Of a DNA stretch of 23,032 nt, positions 1 through 10,910 are shown piece after piece. A model generated the notes under the pieces. That model did not search any database and had not been told where the DNA came from. It saw nothing but the letters and a program-made list of their open reading frames with translations. The translations under genes were made by a program, and so were the position numbers. Within the stretch, counting starts at the first letter, position 1. Each line of letters begins with the position of its first letter. Source of the DNA: an uncultured Coriobacteriales bacterium (GTDB taxonomy: Bacteria > Actinomycetota > Coriobacteriia > Coriobacteriales > QAMH01); contig CAKUES010000026.1 of assembly GCA_934646835.1 (NCBI GenBank), positions 1-23,032 of the forward strand, read 5' to 3'.

Positions 1-84
1 CATACATGGATGTTTTGATTCGCATAAGTCGTATTAAAGTATCACTGTTGGGCAAGCAAAGTCAAACATGCACACAACAGACAC

Positions 85-124
85 AACCCCCTCGAAACCG
101 TTCCCAAACGGTTTCGAGGGGGTT
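85..124 (-). terminator. Rho-independent terminator of the peptidoglycan-binding gene cluster
   Basis: A perfect 17-bp inverted repeat (arms 85-101 and 108-124, 6-nt loop) lies 28 nt beyond the stop codon of the minus-strand gene ending at 152. The base of the stem is A/T and the top is GC-rich. Read on the minus strand the tail is T/G-rich (gtgtctgttg) rather than a clean T run, so efficiency is uncertain. Positions 1-84 hold no gene or motif that I can recognise. Confidence 0.75.
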
Positions 125-151
125 GTCGTCGCTATGAAACCCAAAGCGATC

Positions 152-1054
152 CTACGCCAGCGCGTCGCACAGCGCGTCGAGAATCGCCACCGCAAGATGC
201 TGCGACCAACGGGGAAGCCCCAGGTCGCGGTAGTCCTCGGGGAGCTGCTGCGGCAACTCGACATAGATACGGCGCGGGGACTTTGCCATCTCGAGCGCGG
301 TGGCAAGCCTCGTCGTGAAGGAGTAGTCATCGCCGACGGCGACGATGTGATTGTCCTTCTGAGGAAGACTGCCCGCCGTGCCGACACCGACCATGAGGGC
401 CGTAGGCGCAGGCGCCACGCTCAGGCGGTCGGCACTTGCGATGCTCGAGAAGGGGGCTGAGGCCTGGGCGAGGTTTGCCGCGCGGTGCGCAACATCGCGG
501 CCGAGGTCGTCCGTGCCAAAGAAAACGATCTCCGCGGACTCGAGAACGCTTGCAACACGAGCGAAGCCCATGTGCTTCTCCGTATCCGCGGCACTCACGG
601 CGTTCTTACCCTCCCATGCATGGCGCAGGCGCTGGATCGCATCGTACGTGGACACGCCGGCGACGCCGTCGTCGACCAAGCCGACACTCGCCTGGAAATC
701 GCGGAGCGCGTGCTCGGTATGGGCACCGAAGATGCCGTCTGCCTCGCCGACGATGAAGCCCAAGGCGTTGAGGATGTCTTGAAGGCACTTGACATCGTGG
801 CCGTGGAAGAAGGGCATGCGCAGGTAGAGCATGCGGTCACCCAGCGAGAACGTCGCGTTGACGAGCGCTTTCCAAGTAGCCTCGTCAACGTAGTCGCCAG
901 CAGCGAGGCCCTCGCGCTTGCGAAACTCGCTTACCGCGATCTGCGTCCTGTCGAGATAGACGCCGTCCACGTTGAGGTCGTAGCCCAAGGTGCGCAGACG
1001 CTGCTGGACATCCTGGACCGCCGGCCCCTTGTCGTTGCGTTTGATTGTCTTCAT
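152..1054 (-). CDS. Peptidoglycan-binding domain protein with two PG_binding_1 repeats
   Basis: A 300-residue protein. Residues about 3-65 and 70-145 each look like a PG_binding_1 repeat (pattern V-x2-L-Q-x2-L-x2-L-G ... D-G-x-(F/Y)-G/D ... A-(I/L)-x2-F-(Q/R)); the second contains DGIFGAHTEHALRDFQ. Residues about 160-300 form an alpha/beta region (AEIVFFGTDDLGRD, ALMVGVGTAGS) that I cannot assign to a named family. No signal peptide or membrane segment is visible, which is odd for a wall-binding domain: it may be cytoplasmic or use the fold for another purpose. The start is ATG at 1054 with AAAGG about 9 nt upstream. That site lies at the end of the polyprenyl synthase gene, whose stop is 12 nt away, so the two are probably translationally coupled. 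This is the last gene of its operon. Family membership is fairly secure; the role is unknown. Confidence 0.85.
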   Translation of the reverse strand: MKTIKRNDKGPAVQDVQQRLRTLGYDLNVDGVYLDRTQIAVSEFRKREGLAAGDYVDEATWKALVNATFSLGDRMLYLRMPFFHGHDVKCLQDILNALGFIVGEADGIFGAHTEHALRDFQASVGLVDDGVAGVSTYDAIQRLRHAWEGKNAVSAADTEKHMGFARVASVLESAEIVFFGTDDLGRDVAHRAANLAQASAPFSSIASADRLSVAPAPTALMVGVGTAGSLPQKDNHIVAVGDDYSFTTRLATALEMAKSPRRIYVELPQQLPEDYRDLGLPRWSQHLAVAILDALCDALA

Positions 1055-1066
1055 ATCGTTAAGCCT

Positions 1067-2086
1067 TTAGTTGAGGCGGCTGACAAAGAAGTCGCCCATG
1101 GAGAGGAGGAGCTTGCGCGAGACGCTCGCGGGCAGGACGCGCTTGAGCTCGTCTTGGCCCTCGTGGGCGAGCTTGATTGCATACTCGCGCACATAGTCGA
1201 TAGAACCCGCGTTCTCCATGATCTCCACCGCACGCGCCAGACGCGCCGGGTCGGTCTCCTTGTTGGAGAGCAGGCCGAGGAGCTCCTCGTGCTCCGCCCC
1301 GGTGGTGTTGGCGAGGGCATGCACGGCGATCATCGTGCGCTTGCCCTCCGTGATATCGCTGCGGTAGTCCTTGTTCTGGGCCTCCTTCTTGCCAACGAGG
1401 TTGAGAAGGTCGTCTTGCAGCTGGAAGGCCAAGCCGGTCGACATGCCGTATGCACGCAGTGCGGCGATCTGCTCTTCCGTGCCGCCGCCGATGATGCCGC
1501 CGATGGCCAGGGGCACACCGCCGGAGTAGAAGGCGGTCTTGTGCTGCGCCATGCAGAGGTAGTCGTCGACGGAGATGTCGAAGCGCTCGTTTTGCGCCCA
1601 GCCGATATCCATAGCCTGGCCCTCGATAGTGCGCGTGGTCATGTCGACGAGCTCGCGCAAGACGCGCAGCTTGACGTCGTCGGGCAGGCCCTCGTCATTG
1701 ATGACGGTGCCCGTGACCAGGGAAAGCGCCAAGTCACCTGCGTTGATGGCAAGACCCTCGCCCATCGTGATGTGCATGCAGGGCTCGCCGCGACGCAGCT
1801 GAGAGTCGTCCGCAATGTCGTCGTGGATCAGCGCGGCGGTATGGAAGTGCTCGATGGCAGCTCCTGCGGCCATAGCGCGCTTCTCGTCTCCGCCTACAGC
1901 AGCGCAGGCAAGCAGCGTAATGAGAGGCCTGTGCCTCTTGCCGCCGTTTTCCGAGTACTTTGCCAGGGGATCGTAGAGATAGCGATCCATATCCGGGTGA
2001 GATCCGCAATGGAAATACGTGCGCAGATGCTCGTCAATCTCTGCGGAGCGGTCATCCAGGTATTTTTTGAAGATGTAGTTAGCCAT
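1067..2086 (-). CDS. Polyprenyl diphosphate synthase (trans-isoprenyl transferase)
   Basis: A 339-residue class I trans-prenyltransferase that condenses isopentenyl diphosphate with an allylic diphosphate to make a longer polyprenyl diphosphate for quinones or cell-wall carrier lipids. The landmarks are all present in order: GGKRHRP near residue 47, the first Asp-rich motif HDDIADD followed by RRGEP, and the second Asp-rich motif FQLQDDLLNLVG. The residues four and five positions before the first Asp-rich motif are alanines rather than the aromatic residue typical of farnesyl synthases; in this family that favours a C20 or longer product (inference). I chose ATG at 2086. An in-frame TTG at 2107 would start inside a terminator-like hairpin and is rejected. 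No clear Shine-Dalgarno precedes 2086, so initiation may be weak or leaderless. It follows the split transketolase genes, an arrangement that could couple sugar-phosphate and isoprenoid supply. Confidence 0.9.
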   Translation of the reverse strand: MANYIFKKYLDDRSAEIDEHLRTYFHCGSHPDMDRYLYDPLAKYSENGGKRHRPLITLLACAAVGGDEKRAMAAGAAIEHFHTAALIHDDIADDSQLRRGEPCMHITMGEGLAINAGDLALSLVTGTVINDEGLPDDVKLRVLRELVDMTTRTIEGQAMDIGWAQNERFDISVDDYLCMAQHKTAFYSGGVPLAIGGIIGGGTEEQIAALRAYGMSTGLAFQLQDDLLNLVGKKEAQNKDYRSDITEGKRTMIAVHALANTTGAEHEELLGLLSNKETDPARLARAVEIMENAGSIDYVREYAIKLAHEGQDELKRVLPASVSRKLLLSMGDFFVSRLN

Positions 2087-2106
2087 AATAAGTGGATGAT
2101 AACGCA

Positions 2107-2127
2107 AGGGCGGGATAATCCCGCCCT
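2107..2127 (-). terminator. Terminator-like hairpin between transketolase C half and polyprenyl synthase
   Basis: Nine base pairs (2107-2115 with 2119-2127) close on a TAA loop. On the minus strand the hairpin follows the transketolase C-half stop by about 67 nt and is followed by ttgcgttatc, only weakly T-rich. It could be a partial terminator reducing expression of the downstream polyprenyl synthase, or an RNA-processing stem. Confidence 0.4.
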
Positions 2128-2193
2128 CGCTTGGTTATTACTGTGTTGAGCGAGGCGCTTTAGCCGCCGTTGGCATAAGAGCGCAGCGTCGCG

Positions 2194-3129
2194 CTACTTG
2201 CGGGCGACAGCCGCCTTTGCCTTGGCGACAATGCCAGCGGCATCCAGACCGTACTCTGCGAGCAGCTCGTCGGGGTCACCGGAGGTGCCGAACACGTCGC
2301 GGACGCCAACACGCTCCAGGGGAACGGGATGGTTCTCGCCGATGATGTCGGCGACGGCGGAGCCGAGGCCGCCGACCGTGGAGTGCTCCTCACAGGAGAC
2401 GACGCAGCCAGTCTTCTTGATGCTCTCGAGCAAGGTTGCCTTGTCGAAGGGCTTGACGCTGAAGGCATCGATGACCTCTGCAGAGATGCCAGCCTGAGCC
2501 AGCTGCTCGGCAGCCTGGAGCGCCTGGGCGACCTCGACGCCGTTGGCAATCAAGGTGACGTCCGTGCCCTCCTTGAGGACATAGGCGCGGCCGAGCTCGA
2601 GCTTGGTGCCGGGCTCGTAGACCTGGGGCACCTTAGCGCGGCCGAGGCGCACGTAGAAGGGGCCGTCGTTTTGCGCAGCGATGCGAATAGCCTGCTTGGC
2701 GGCGGTGTAATCGGCCGGGACCAAGACACTCATGCCGGGGAGGCCGCGCATGAGGCTGACGTCCTCGAGCATCTGATGGGAGCCGCCGTCGGGGCCGACG
2801 GTGACGCCTGCATGGGTGGGAGCGACCTTGACGTTGAGGTCGCTGTAGCAAACGGTATTGCGGATCTGGTCATAGCAGCGACCAGTGCCGAAAGCGGCAA
2901 AAGAGCCGGTGAACACGGTCTTGCCAGCCAGCGCCAAGCCAGCTGCGACGTCGATCATGTTCTGCTCTGCGATGCCAACGTTGACCAGGCGCTCGGGGTA
3001 AGCCTTACCCAGCTTGGCCGTGGTGGTGGAGCCGGAGAGGTCTGCCTCGACGGCCATGATGTCCTTGCCCTCTTCGACGAGCTCGATCAGCGTCTCGCCG
3101 TAGCCAGCGCGCGTTGCCTCTGCTGCCAT
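2194..3129 (-). CDS. Transketolase, C-terminal subunit (pyrimidine-binding and C-terminal domains)
   Basis: A 311-residue second half of a split, thiamine-diphosphate-dependent transketolase; the enzyme moves two-carbon ketol units between sugar phosphates in the non-oxidative pentose phosphate pathway. Residues about 1-165 are the pyrimidine-binding domain: NVGIAEQNMIDVAAGLALAG holds the catalytic Glu that activates thiamine diphosphate, and THAGVTVGPDGGSHQ is the conserved substrate-side loop. Residues about 185-311 are the transketolase C-terminal domain (ANGVEVAQALQAAEQL, CEEHSTVGGLGSAVADII). Its ATG lies 2 nt after the stop of the N-terminal half, so the two polypeptides should be made together and assemble as an alpha2beta2 enzyme. 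1-deoxyxylulose-5-phosphate synthase is related and the next gene is isoprenoid-related, but the short separate halves fit split transketolase better. Confidence 0.9.
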   Translation of the reverse strand: MAAEATRAGYGETLIELVEEGKDIMAVEADLSGSTTTAKLGKAYPERLVNVGIAEQNMIDVAAGLALAGKTVFTGSFAAFGTGRCYDQIRNTVCYSDLNVKVAPTHAGVTVGPDGGSHQMLEDVSLMRGLPGMSVLVPADYTAAKQAIRIAAQNDGPFYVRLGRAKVPQVYEPGTKLELGRAYVLKEGTDVTLIANGVEVAQALQAAEQLAQAGISAEVIDAFSVKPFDKATLLESIKKTGCVVSCEEHSTVGGLGSAVADIIGENHPVPLERVGVRDVFGTSGDPDELLAEYGLDAAGIVAKAKAAVARK

Positions 3130-3131
3130 GG

Positions 3132-3965
3132 CTACTCTCCCTTCAGCTCTGCGATTGCCTGCTCGGTCTGCTCGTCGTTGGGAGCCTTGCCGTGCCAGCC
3201 GGCCTGGTTCTCCATGAAGCTGACGCCCTTGCCCTTGACGGTGGAAGCGACGATGCAGACGGGCTTGCCCTCGACAGCCTTTGCGGCGGCGAAGGCCTCG
3301 AGCAGTGCGGCGATATCGTGACCGTCAACCTCGATGACCTCCCAGCCAAATGCCTTGAACTTGGCGGGGATGTCGCTCAAGCCGACGACGTCGCGGACGT
3401 CGCCATCGATCTGCAGGTTGTTGTTGTCGACGATTGCGACCAGGTTGTCCAGCTTGTAGTGGGGTGCGAACATCGCAGCCTCCCAAACCTGGCCCTCCTC
3501 AATCTCGCCGTCGCCCATGAGGGCATAGACGGTCTGGGGCTTCTTGTCACCTGCGTTGAGGCGCAGGCCGAGCGCAAGACCCGCTGCGATGGAGAGGCCC
3601 TGGCCCAAAGAGCCCGTGCACACCTCCACGCCGGGGAGCTTCTTGCTGTCGGGATGGCCCTGCAGGCGGCTGTGGAGCTTCCTGAGCGTCATGAGCTCTT
3701 CCTCGGGGAAGTAGCCGAGCTCTGCGAGCGCTGCATAGAGAACAGGGGCGGCGTGGCCCTTGCAGAGGATGAAGCGATCGCGGTCGGGGTCGGCTGCGTT
3801 ATCGGGGTTGACGTTCATGACATCGCCAAAGTACAGGGTGGCGACGATGTCTGCTGCAGAAAGGCTGCCACCGGGATGGCCGCTGCCTGCCTCGTGCAGC
3901 ATCTTGATGATATTGACGCGCATGTTGGTCGCGCGTGCCTGGATATCGGCGGGACTGGTGGTCAC
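3132..3965 (-). CDS. Transketolase, N-terminal (thiamine diphosphate-binding) subunit
   Basis: A 277-residue first half of the split transketolase. It carries the diphosphate-binding domain: GSGHPGGSLSAADI near residue 28, CKGHAAPVLYA, GSLGQGLSIAAGLAL, and the thiamine diphosphate/Mg motif GDGEIEEGQVWEA ... NLVAIVDNNNLQIDG. A complete bacterial transketolase is about 650 residues in one chain; here the 277 and 311 residues together supply the same domains. The start is GTG at 3965, with gagagg about 8 nt upstream. It is the first gene of a minus-strand cluster continuing through the C half, polyprenyl synthase and peptidoglycan-binding protein. A promoter-like TACAAT lies 35 nt upstream. Confidence 0.92.
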   Translation of the reverse strand: MTTSPADIQARATNMRVNIIKMLHEAGSGHPGGSLSAADIVATLYFGDVMNVNPDNAADPDRDRFILCKGHAAPVLYAALAELGYFPEEELMTLRKLHSRLQGHPDSKKLPGVEVCTGSLGQGLSIAAGLALGLRLNAGDKKPQTVYALMGDGEIEEGQVWEAAMFAPHYKLDNLVAIVDNNNLQIDGDVRDVVGLSDIPAKFKAFGWEVIEVDGHDIAALLEAFAAAKAVEGKPVCIVASTVKGKGVSFMENQAGWHGKAPNDEQTEQAIAELKGE

Positions 3966-3999
3966 GACGAGTCCTCTCTCTAGTGGTCAGACGAATGTC

Positions 4000-4030
4000 A
4001 TTGTACGCGACCGCCTGCCGCGCACGACAA
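4000..4030 (-). promoter_or_regulatory. Candidate promoter for the split transketolase cluster
   Basis: On the minus strand a TACAAT (4005-4000) is preceded by TTGTCG (4030-4025) with a 19-bp spacer, slightly long. Transcription would start near 3993, leaving a leader of about 28 nt that contains the gagagg ribosome site of the gene starting at 3965. No terminator separates prfB (stop at 4057) from this point, so read-through from prfB is also possible. Confidence 0.45.
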
Positions 4031-4056
4031 CGAGTTTTAACAAAATGCAGGCAACC

Positions 4057-5160
4057 CTAACCTTCGCTCACGCGCCAGCGATGGTAGCCGATCACGAACT
4101 GGTCGATGTCGCCGTCGAGCACGGCATCGACGTTGCCCGTCTCGATACCGCTGCGCAGGTCCTTGACCAGCTGGTAAGGATAGAGGACGTAGTTGCGGAT
4201 CTGATGCCCGAAGCCGATCTCGTGCTTGGGACCGCGCAGCTCATCCACCTGCTCCTGGCGCTTCTGCAGCTCGATCTGGTAGAGGCGCGCGCGCAAGATC
4301 TTCATGGCCGTCTCGCGGTTTTGAATCTGCGACTTCTCGTTTTGGCAGGTGACGACCGTGCCGGTGGGGACATGGGTGATGCGCACTGCAGAGTCCGTCG
4401 TGTTGACGCACTGGCCGCCCGGGCCGCTCGAGCGGTAGACATCGATGCGCAGGTCCTCCTGCCTGATGTCGACCTCGACGTCGTCGGGCAGCACGGGCAT
4501 GACCTCGACGCCGCCGAAAGTGGTCTGGCGGCGCTTCTGCTGGTCGGTCGGGCTGATGCGCACCAGACGGTGAACGCCCATCTCGCTGCGCAGCATGCCA
4601 TAGGCGTTGCGGCCGCTCACCGTAAACGTCGCGCGGTCAAGTCCAATACCCTCACCGGGGACGACGTCGTTGAGCGTCACCTTCCAGCCCTTGCGCTCGC
4701 AATAGCGCGTGAGCATCCTGAACAGCATCTCAGTCCAGTCTTGTGCCTCGAGGCCACCTTGTCCGGGGTTGATGCTGATGACGGCGTCGCCGTGGTCGAA
4801 CTCGCCGTCAAACCAGCTGGACAGCTCCATCGCATCGGCGCGCTTGGTCAAAGACGCGATGCTCGCCAGCACCTCCGCCTCCATGCCCGCGTCGTCTTCC
4901 TCGACGGCGAACTCGTTGGCGACCTCCGCATCCCCGAGCGCCTCGACGGCGCTGTCGTACTCGGAGATCTCGTCTCTGAGACCTGCTGCCTGGCTCATGA
5001 CCGACTGAGCCTGCTGCTGGTCATCCCAAAAGCCCGGCTCGGCCGATTTCTTCTCGAGAGCCGCAAGCTCGACGCGCTCGCGATCGATGTGGAGGTACTC
5101 CCCTATCGTCTCGATGCGCTCCCTGAGAGCCTTGAGCTCTTGTTCGTGGTTTTCCGCCAT
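4057..5160 (-). CDS. prfB: Peptide chain release factor 2 (RF2)
   Basis: A 367-residue class I release factor that terminates translation at UGA and UAA. Residues 243-260 contain the universal GGQ catalytic loop (SSGPGGQCVNTT, GGQ at 248-250) that triggers peptidyl-tRNA hydrolysis. The codon-recognition tripeptide, normally SPF in RF2, reads SPT at residues 203-205 (codons AGC CCG ACC). The rest is RF2-like: EPGFWDD near residue 41 and KHEIGFGHQIRNYVL near the end. The start is ATG at 5160, with AGGAAAG just upstream; an upstream ATG at 5199 lacks such a site. Many RF2 genes need a programmed +1 frameshift at an in-frame UGA near codon 26; here the frame is open and the equivalent site reads tac ctc cac. 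It lies about 105 nt downstream of secA, as in many bacteria, with a terminator-like hairpin between them. Confidence 0.96.
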   Translation of the reverse strand: MAENHEQELKALRERIETIGEYLHIDRERVELAALEKKSAEPGFWDDQQQAQSVMSQAAGLRDEISEYDSAVEALGDAEVANEFAVEEDDAGMEAEVLASIASLTKRADAMELSSWFDGEFDHGDAVISINPGQGGLEAQDWTEMLFRMLTRYCERKGWKVTLNDVVPGEGIGLDRATFTVSGRNAYGMLRSEMGVHRLVRISPTDQQKRRQTTFGGVEVMPVLPDDVEVDIRQEDLRIDVYRSSGPGGQCVNTTDSAVRITHVPTGTVVTCQNEKSQIQNRETAMKILRARLYQIELQKRQEQVDELRGPKHEIGFGHQIRNYVLYPYQLVKDLRSGIETGNVDAVLDGDIDQFVIGYHRWRVSEG

Positions 5161-5213
5161 TATCTTTCCTGTCTTGTCATCTCTGGGCGCTTGCTGCAAA
5201 AGAGAACGCAGAA

Positions 5214-5243
5214 GACGGGCACGCTCGAAGAAGCGCGCCCGTC
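5214..5243 (-). terminator. Terminator-like hairpin between secA and prfB
   Basis: Eleven-base arms (5214-5224 and 5233-5243) pair with one G-U wobble around an 8-nt loop, immediately downstream of secA on the minus strand. The following bases (ttctgcgttctctttt) are T-rich but interrupted. It probably attenuates rather than blocks transcription into prfB. Confidence 0.6.
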
Positions 5244-5265
5244 CCCCACGTTATCAAGAATTGAT

Positions 5266-8100
<2,835 letters not shown>

Positions 8101-8135
8101 AGTACGTTCTTTCTTGGAGAATACAGATGCCGTCC

Positions 8136-8149
8136 ACTCTAGCACAGCG
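8136..8149 (-). promoter_or_regulatory. Extended -10 promoter element of secA
   Basis: On the minus strand this is CGCTGTGCTAGAGT, containing an extended -10 (TGnTAGAGT, fitting the actinobacterial TANNNT pattern). Transcription would start about 29 nt before the secA ATG. No good -35 hexamer is visible at 16-18 bp. The identical 14-mer occurs upstream of the LuxR-type regulator at 16745-16758, which supports a common sigma-factor element. Confidence 0.5.
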
Positions 8150-8204
8150 CCCATTACGATTCGGTTGCAAGACTGTCGCAAGGGATAAGCTACGCAAAAC
8201 TAAC

Positions 8205-8223
8205 AAGCACGTGACAAGCGCTT
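8205..8223 (-). terminator. Weak terminator downstream of the SARP regulator
   Basis: Six-base arms (8205-8210 and 8218-8223, one G-U pair) around a 7-nt loop, followed on the minus strand by gttagtttt. It lies 25 nt after the SARP stop. The stem is short, so the call is tentative. Confidence 0.3.
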
Positions 8224-8247
8224 TGCATGCGTTGGAGCAAGTGCCCC

Positions 8248-10902
8248 TCAGGCAAAGGAGGCCGGCATCAGCTTCACGAGCGACGGGTCGCTTGCGATCA
8301 GCTGCTCGTAGAGGCCCTTTGTCTCCAGGGACGGGTCCAATCCGAGCTCGTTGCGGAGGTAGCACACGCACTGGAAGTACGTGCGTATCGCCGAGCACCT
8401 CTGTCCCGCCTCTATCTGCGCCCTCATCATCGCCGTGTAGACGTCTTCCCTCTCGGGATCCTCGTCCATCGCCTTGCGCGCGAACCACAAAGCGATGCGC
8501 GCGTCCTTTGCCTCAAGCCCCTTGTACACGCCAGCCACCATCGCGTCCACGAAGACCGATTTGTAGCGCTTTCTCTGGGTTTCGATGAACTCGCTGTCCT
8601 TCTCGCTCGGCAGCAAACCGCCCCTGTAAAGCGTCTCCATGCGGGCAAAGATGTCCAGAAGGGTCCCCACGTCATCGCGTTCGATCATGACGCGCTTCGA
8701 AAGCTGCTCGAACTCCGCGACGTCCGAGACCACATAGCGGGTGTTGATGCTGCAGAACTCCCCGCGCCGGGAGAGGTAGGGCCCCTCGCCAAGCAGGGCC
8801 TGCATGCGGCTCCACGCGGTGTAGAAGTTGTCGAGCGCTCGAGCACGGGGCAGATCGGGCCACATCTGCTGGAATATCACCTCGCGCGACACATCCTTGC
8901 CGTGGTTCATCACAAGGATGGCAAATAGCTGGAGCGAGCGCTTCGTCCAGCGCGTCTGCGGAACGTACTTCTCGCCAACCACAATCTCCAGGCCGCCAAA
9001 GAGCGTCACGTTGGCAACGGGAACCTGCTCGGGTTTACTGCTCGGGCGCCTCGCCTTGCTCTTTTTCTTGCTCTTGACGGCGGGCTTCGCCTTAGTGCTC
9101 TTCTCCCAGGGAATCGCCGGGGCCTCTTTGCCAGCCATGCGATGCATCCTCATCAAAACCCCAGACGCAAGTGCCAACACCTTGGAGTCACGCACGTCGG
9201 CCACCTGGCCGCCAAGCCCAAAGTACCCACTTCTCCAAAGGTCTGCGACGATGGCGGCTTGAGTGTAGGTCTCCACGCCCCGCTTGCGTATCGCAACGAG
9301 AACGCCGCACCCATGCTCGTGTAGCACGCTGCGTGCGTAATCGTTGTTCACCCCACCAAGCAAATGCAGTGCCAGACGGAATTGGACACTGTCGCCAAAG
9401 CGCCTCATCCCGCTGTTGAACAACTCCGCTAAACGCTCAACGCGCTCATCGTCGGCTTCGACGCCGTCTCTCGCGAGCGGGCTTGCCGGAGTCACCCCAC
9501 CCCGCACGACTGCCACGCACTGCTCGATCTCGTCCTTCCTGCACAGACTCGCGACGCTCACGAGGAACTCTGACGGCGTTGACGGCGGTGCGTCACCCAT
9601 CCTCAACCACAGCGGGGAGACGTCCTCCCTGTCGCCTTCGCTCCCAAAGGCCGACAGCGCCAGCAAGCACATGAGGGCAGAGGCCCTGTCGCAGTCCCTG
9701 ATCTCGAGGGGGTTGCTCATGCGCAAGGCCTCGCGGGCGTAGAACACCGCCTCGCGGGCGTCCCCGCGCAGCCCTCCCGTCCACGACCTGATAGCCAGCA
9801 TGCGAAAATCGTCTTTGACGACCGTCTCCCTGCAACGTTCGAACAAGGTCTCGAGGAGGCGAATCTCGCCGCAGTCAAGGAGCATCCACCCGCAGTCACG
9901 CAGCCACGATTCGCAGTGGAAGCTGTTGCAGAAAGCATCCATGACATGTCCGGCGCGCTCTGCATTGCCCTTTTCGAGCAGCATTCCGAGCACTTTCTCA
10001 TGTATTGGAAACGACCCCTCTAGAAGCAGCTCCTCAAGTCCTGACCCTCGCAAGGCATCGCTTATCTCCTCGGTCGATACAAAGCCCGTCTCGAACTCGC
10101 GCTGGAGCCTGTCAACACCCAGGAATGGATAATCCCTTGCAACCAACTGCATAAGCTCGTCTGAGAGTCCTGCTCCCACGCGTTTGAGCTCGTCGATCCC
10201 GCCGCGTTCGAGCAGCAGCATCGCAAAGGCCGCCTTGTGTAGCTCCAAGGGGACATTCTCTTCGAAAAAGCCCTTGAGGCAGCTCTCGCCTGCCTGAGAA
10301 TCCGAACCCCAGACACAGCAAGGAGCGCATCCCATCAGGTTGTCCTTCGCCTTGAGCCAAGCGTCGTAGGCGCCGGCACGCTCCTCTTCAGAAGACATGG
10401 CGTGAACCGCAGCGACATCCTTCTCTGTAACCAAGAGGTCGCCTGCAGTTACCAATACTCGGTCGGGCTGGGAGCTGCGGAGGAAATCGCAGGAGGGCAA
10501 GGCGGTAACCACGATCTCGACACCCTCGACAAGCAGCTCGTCGATGCAGGTCCCCAGCGTCTCCATCCTCGTCTCGTCGAGTACGGGAATGTCGTCAACC
10601 ACTATCAAGCTGGGACACTCGCCCTCCCCGCACTCAGCCGGGACGAGGTAGCCGTTGTCGAGTGCGCGGAGGAACTCCGACGAGGAGCCGTCCACCCATA
10701 CAACCCGTTGGTCGCTGAACAGCCTGCGTGCGTACTCGTAGGCCAGAAGGCTCTTGCCATAACCGTGCGGGGCGGAGATGATGCGCAGCACTCCCCTATC
10801 CTGCAGCATCATGGAGATCAAGCGATCGCGGCTAAGAAGCCTTATGCTGCTGAACCTCGCCAAAGTGAAGCTGCCCGGCAGCCACGCTTGTTCCATCGTC
10901 AT
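8248..10902 (-). CDS. SARP/BTAD transcriptional regulator fused to a MalT-like P-loop ATPase
   Basis: An 884-residue cytoplasmic regulator. Residues about 1-230 form a STAND/MalT-type NTPase: LLSRDRLI, then Walker A APHGYGKS (44-51) and Walker B SLIVVDD (98-104). Residues about 230-600 are helical with TPR-like spacing and no clear family. A Lys-rich linker (about 600-626) leads to a winged-helix DNA-binding domain (about 629-727, VTLFGGLEIVVG ... KRSLQLFAILV) and a bacterial transcriptional activation domain (about 731-875, YRGGLLP ... RNELGLDPS). The layout resembles large LAL/MalT activators with a SARP output in place of LuxR. I chose ATG at 10902, 8 nt after the upstream gene's stop. Longer in-frame starts up to 10989 would overlap that gene. 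The ligand and targets are not evident. It probably shares an operon with the upstream membrane protein gene. Confidence 0.85.
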   Translation of the reverse strand: MTMEQAWLPGSFTLARFSSIRLLSRDRLISMMLQDRGVLRIISAPHGYGKSLLAYEYARRLFSDQRVVWVDGSSSEFLRALDNGYLVPAECGEGECPSLIVVDDIPVLDETRMETLGTCIDELLVEGVEIVVTALPSCDFLRSSQPDRVLVTAGDLLVTEKDVAAVHAMSSEEERAGAYDAWLKAKDNLMGCAPCCVWGSDSQAGESCLKGFFEENVPLELHKAAFAMLLLERGGIDELKRVGAGLSDELMQLVARDYPFLGVDRLQREFETGFVSTEEISDALRGSGLEELLLEGSFPIHEKVLGMLLEKGNAERAGHVMDAFCNSFHCESWLRDCGWMLLDCGEIRLLETLFERCRETVVKDDFRMLAIRSWTGGLRGDAREAVFYAREALRMSNPLEIRDCDRASALMCLLALSAFGSEGDREDVSPLWLRMGDAPPSTPSEFLVSVASLCRKDEIEQCVAVVRGGVTPASPLARDGVEADDERVERLAELFNSGMRRFGDSVQFRLALHLLGGVNNDYARSVLHEHGCGVLVAIRKRGVETYTQAAIVADLWRSGYFGLGGQVADVRDSKVLALASGVLMRMHRMAGKEAPAIPWEKSTKAKPAVKSKKKSKARRPSSKPEQVPVANVTLFGGLEIVVGEKYVPQTRWTKRSLQLFAILVMNHGKDVSREVIFQQMWPDLPRARALDNFYTAWSRMQALLGEGPYLSRRGEFCSINTRYVVSDVAEFEQLSKRVMIERDDVGTLLDIFARMETLYRGGLLPSEKDSEFIETQRKRYKSVFVDAMVAGVYKGLEAKDARIALWFARKAMDEDPEREDVYTAMMRAQIEAGQRCSAIRTYFQCVCYLRNELGLDPSLETKGLYEQLIASDPSLVKLMPASFA

Positions 10903-10910
10903 GTCAGGGC

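Noticed and set aside
485..2149. A 554-codon open frame on the plus strand
   Set aside because: Antisense shadow of the peptidoglycan-binding and polyprenyl synthase genes, both of which have clear motifs and ribosome sites.
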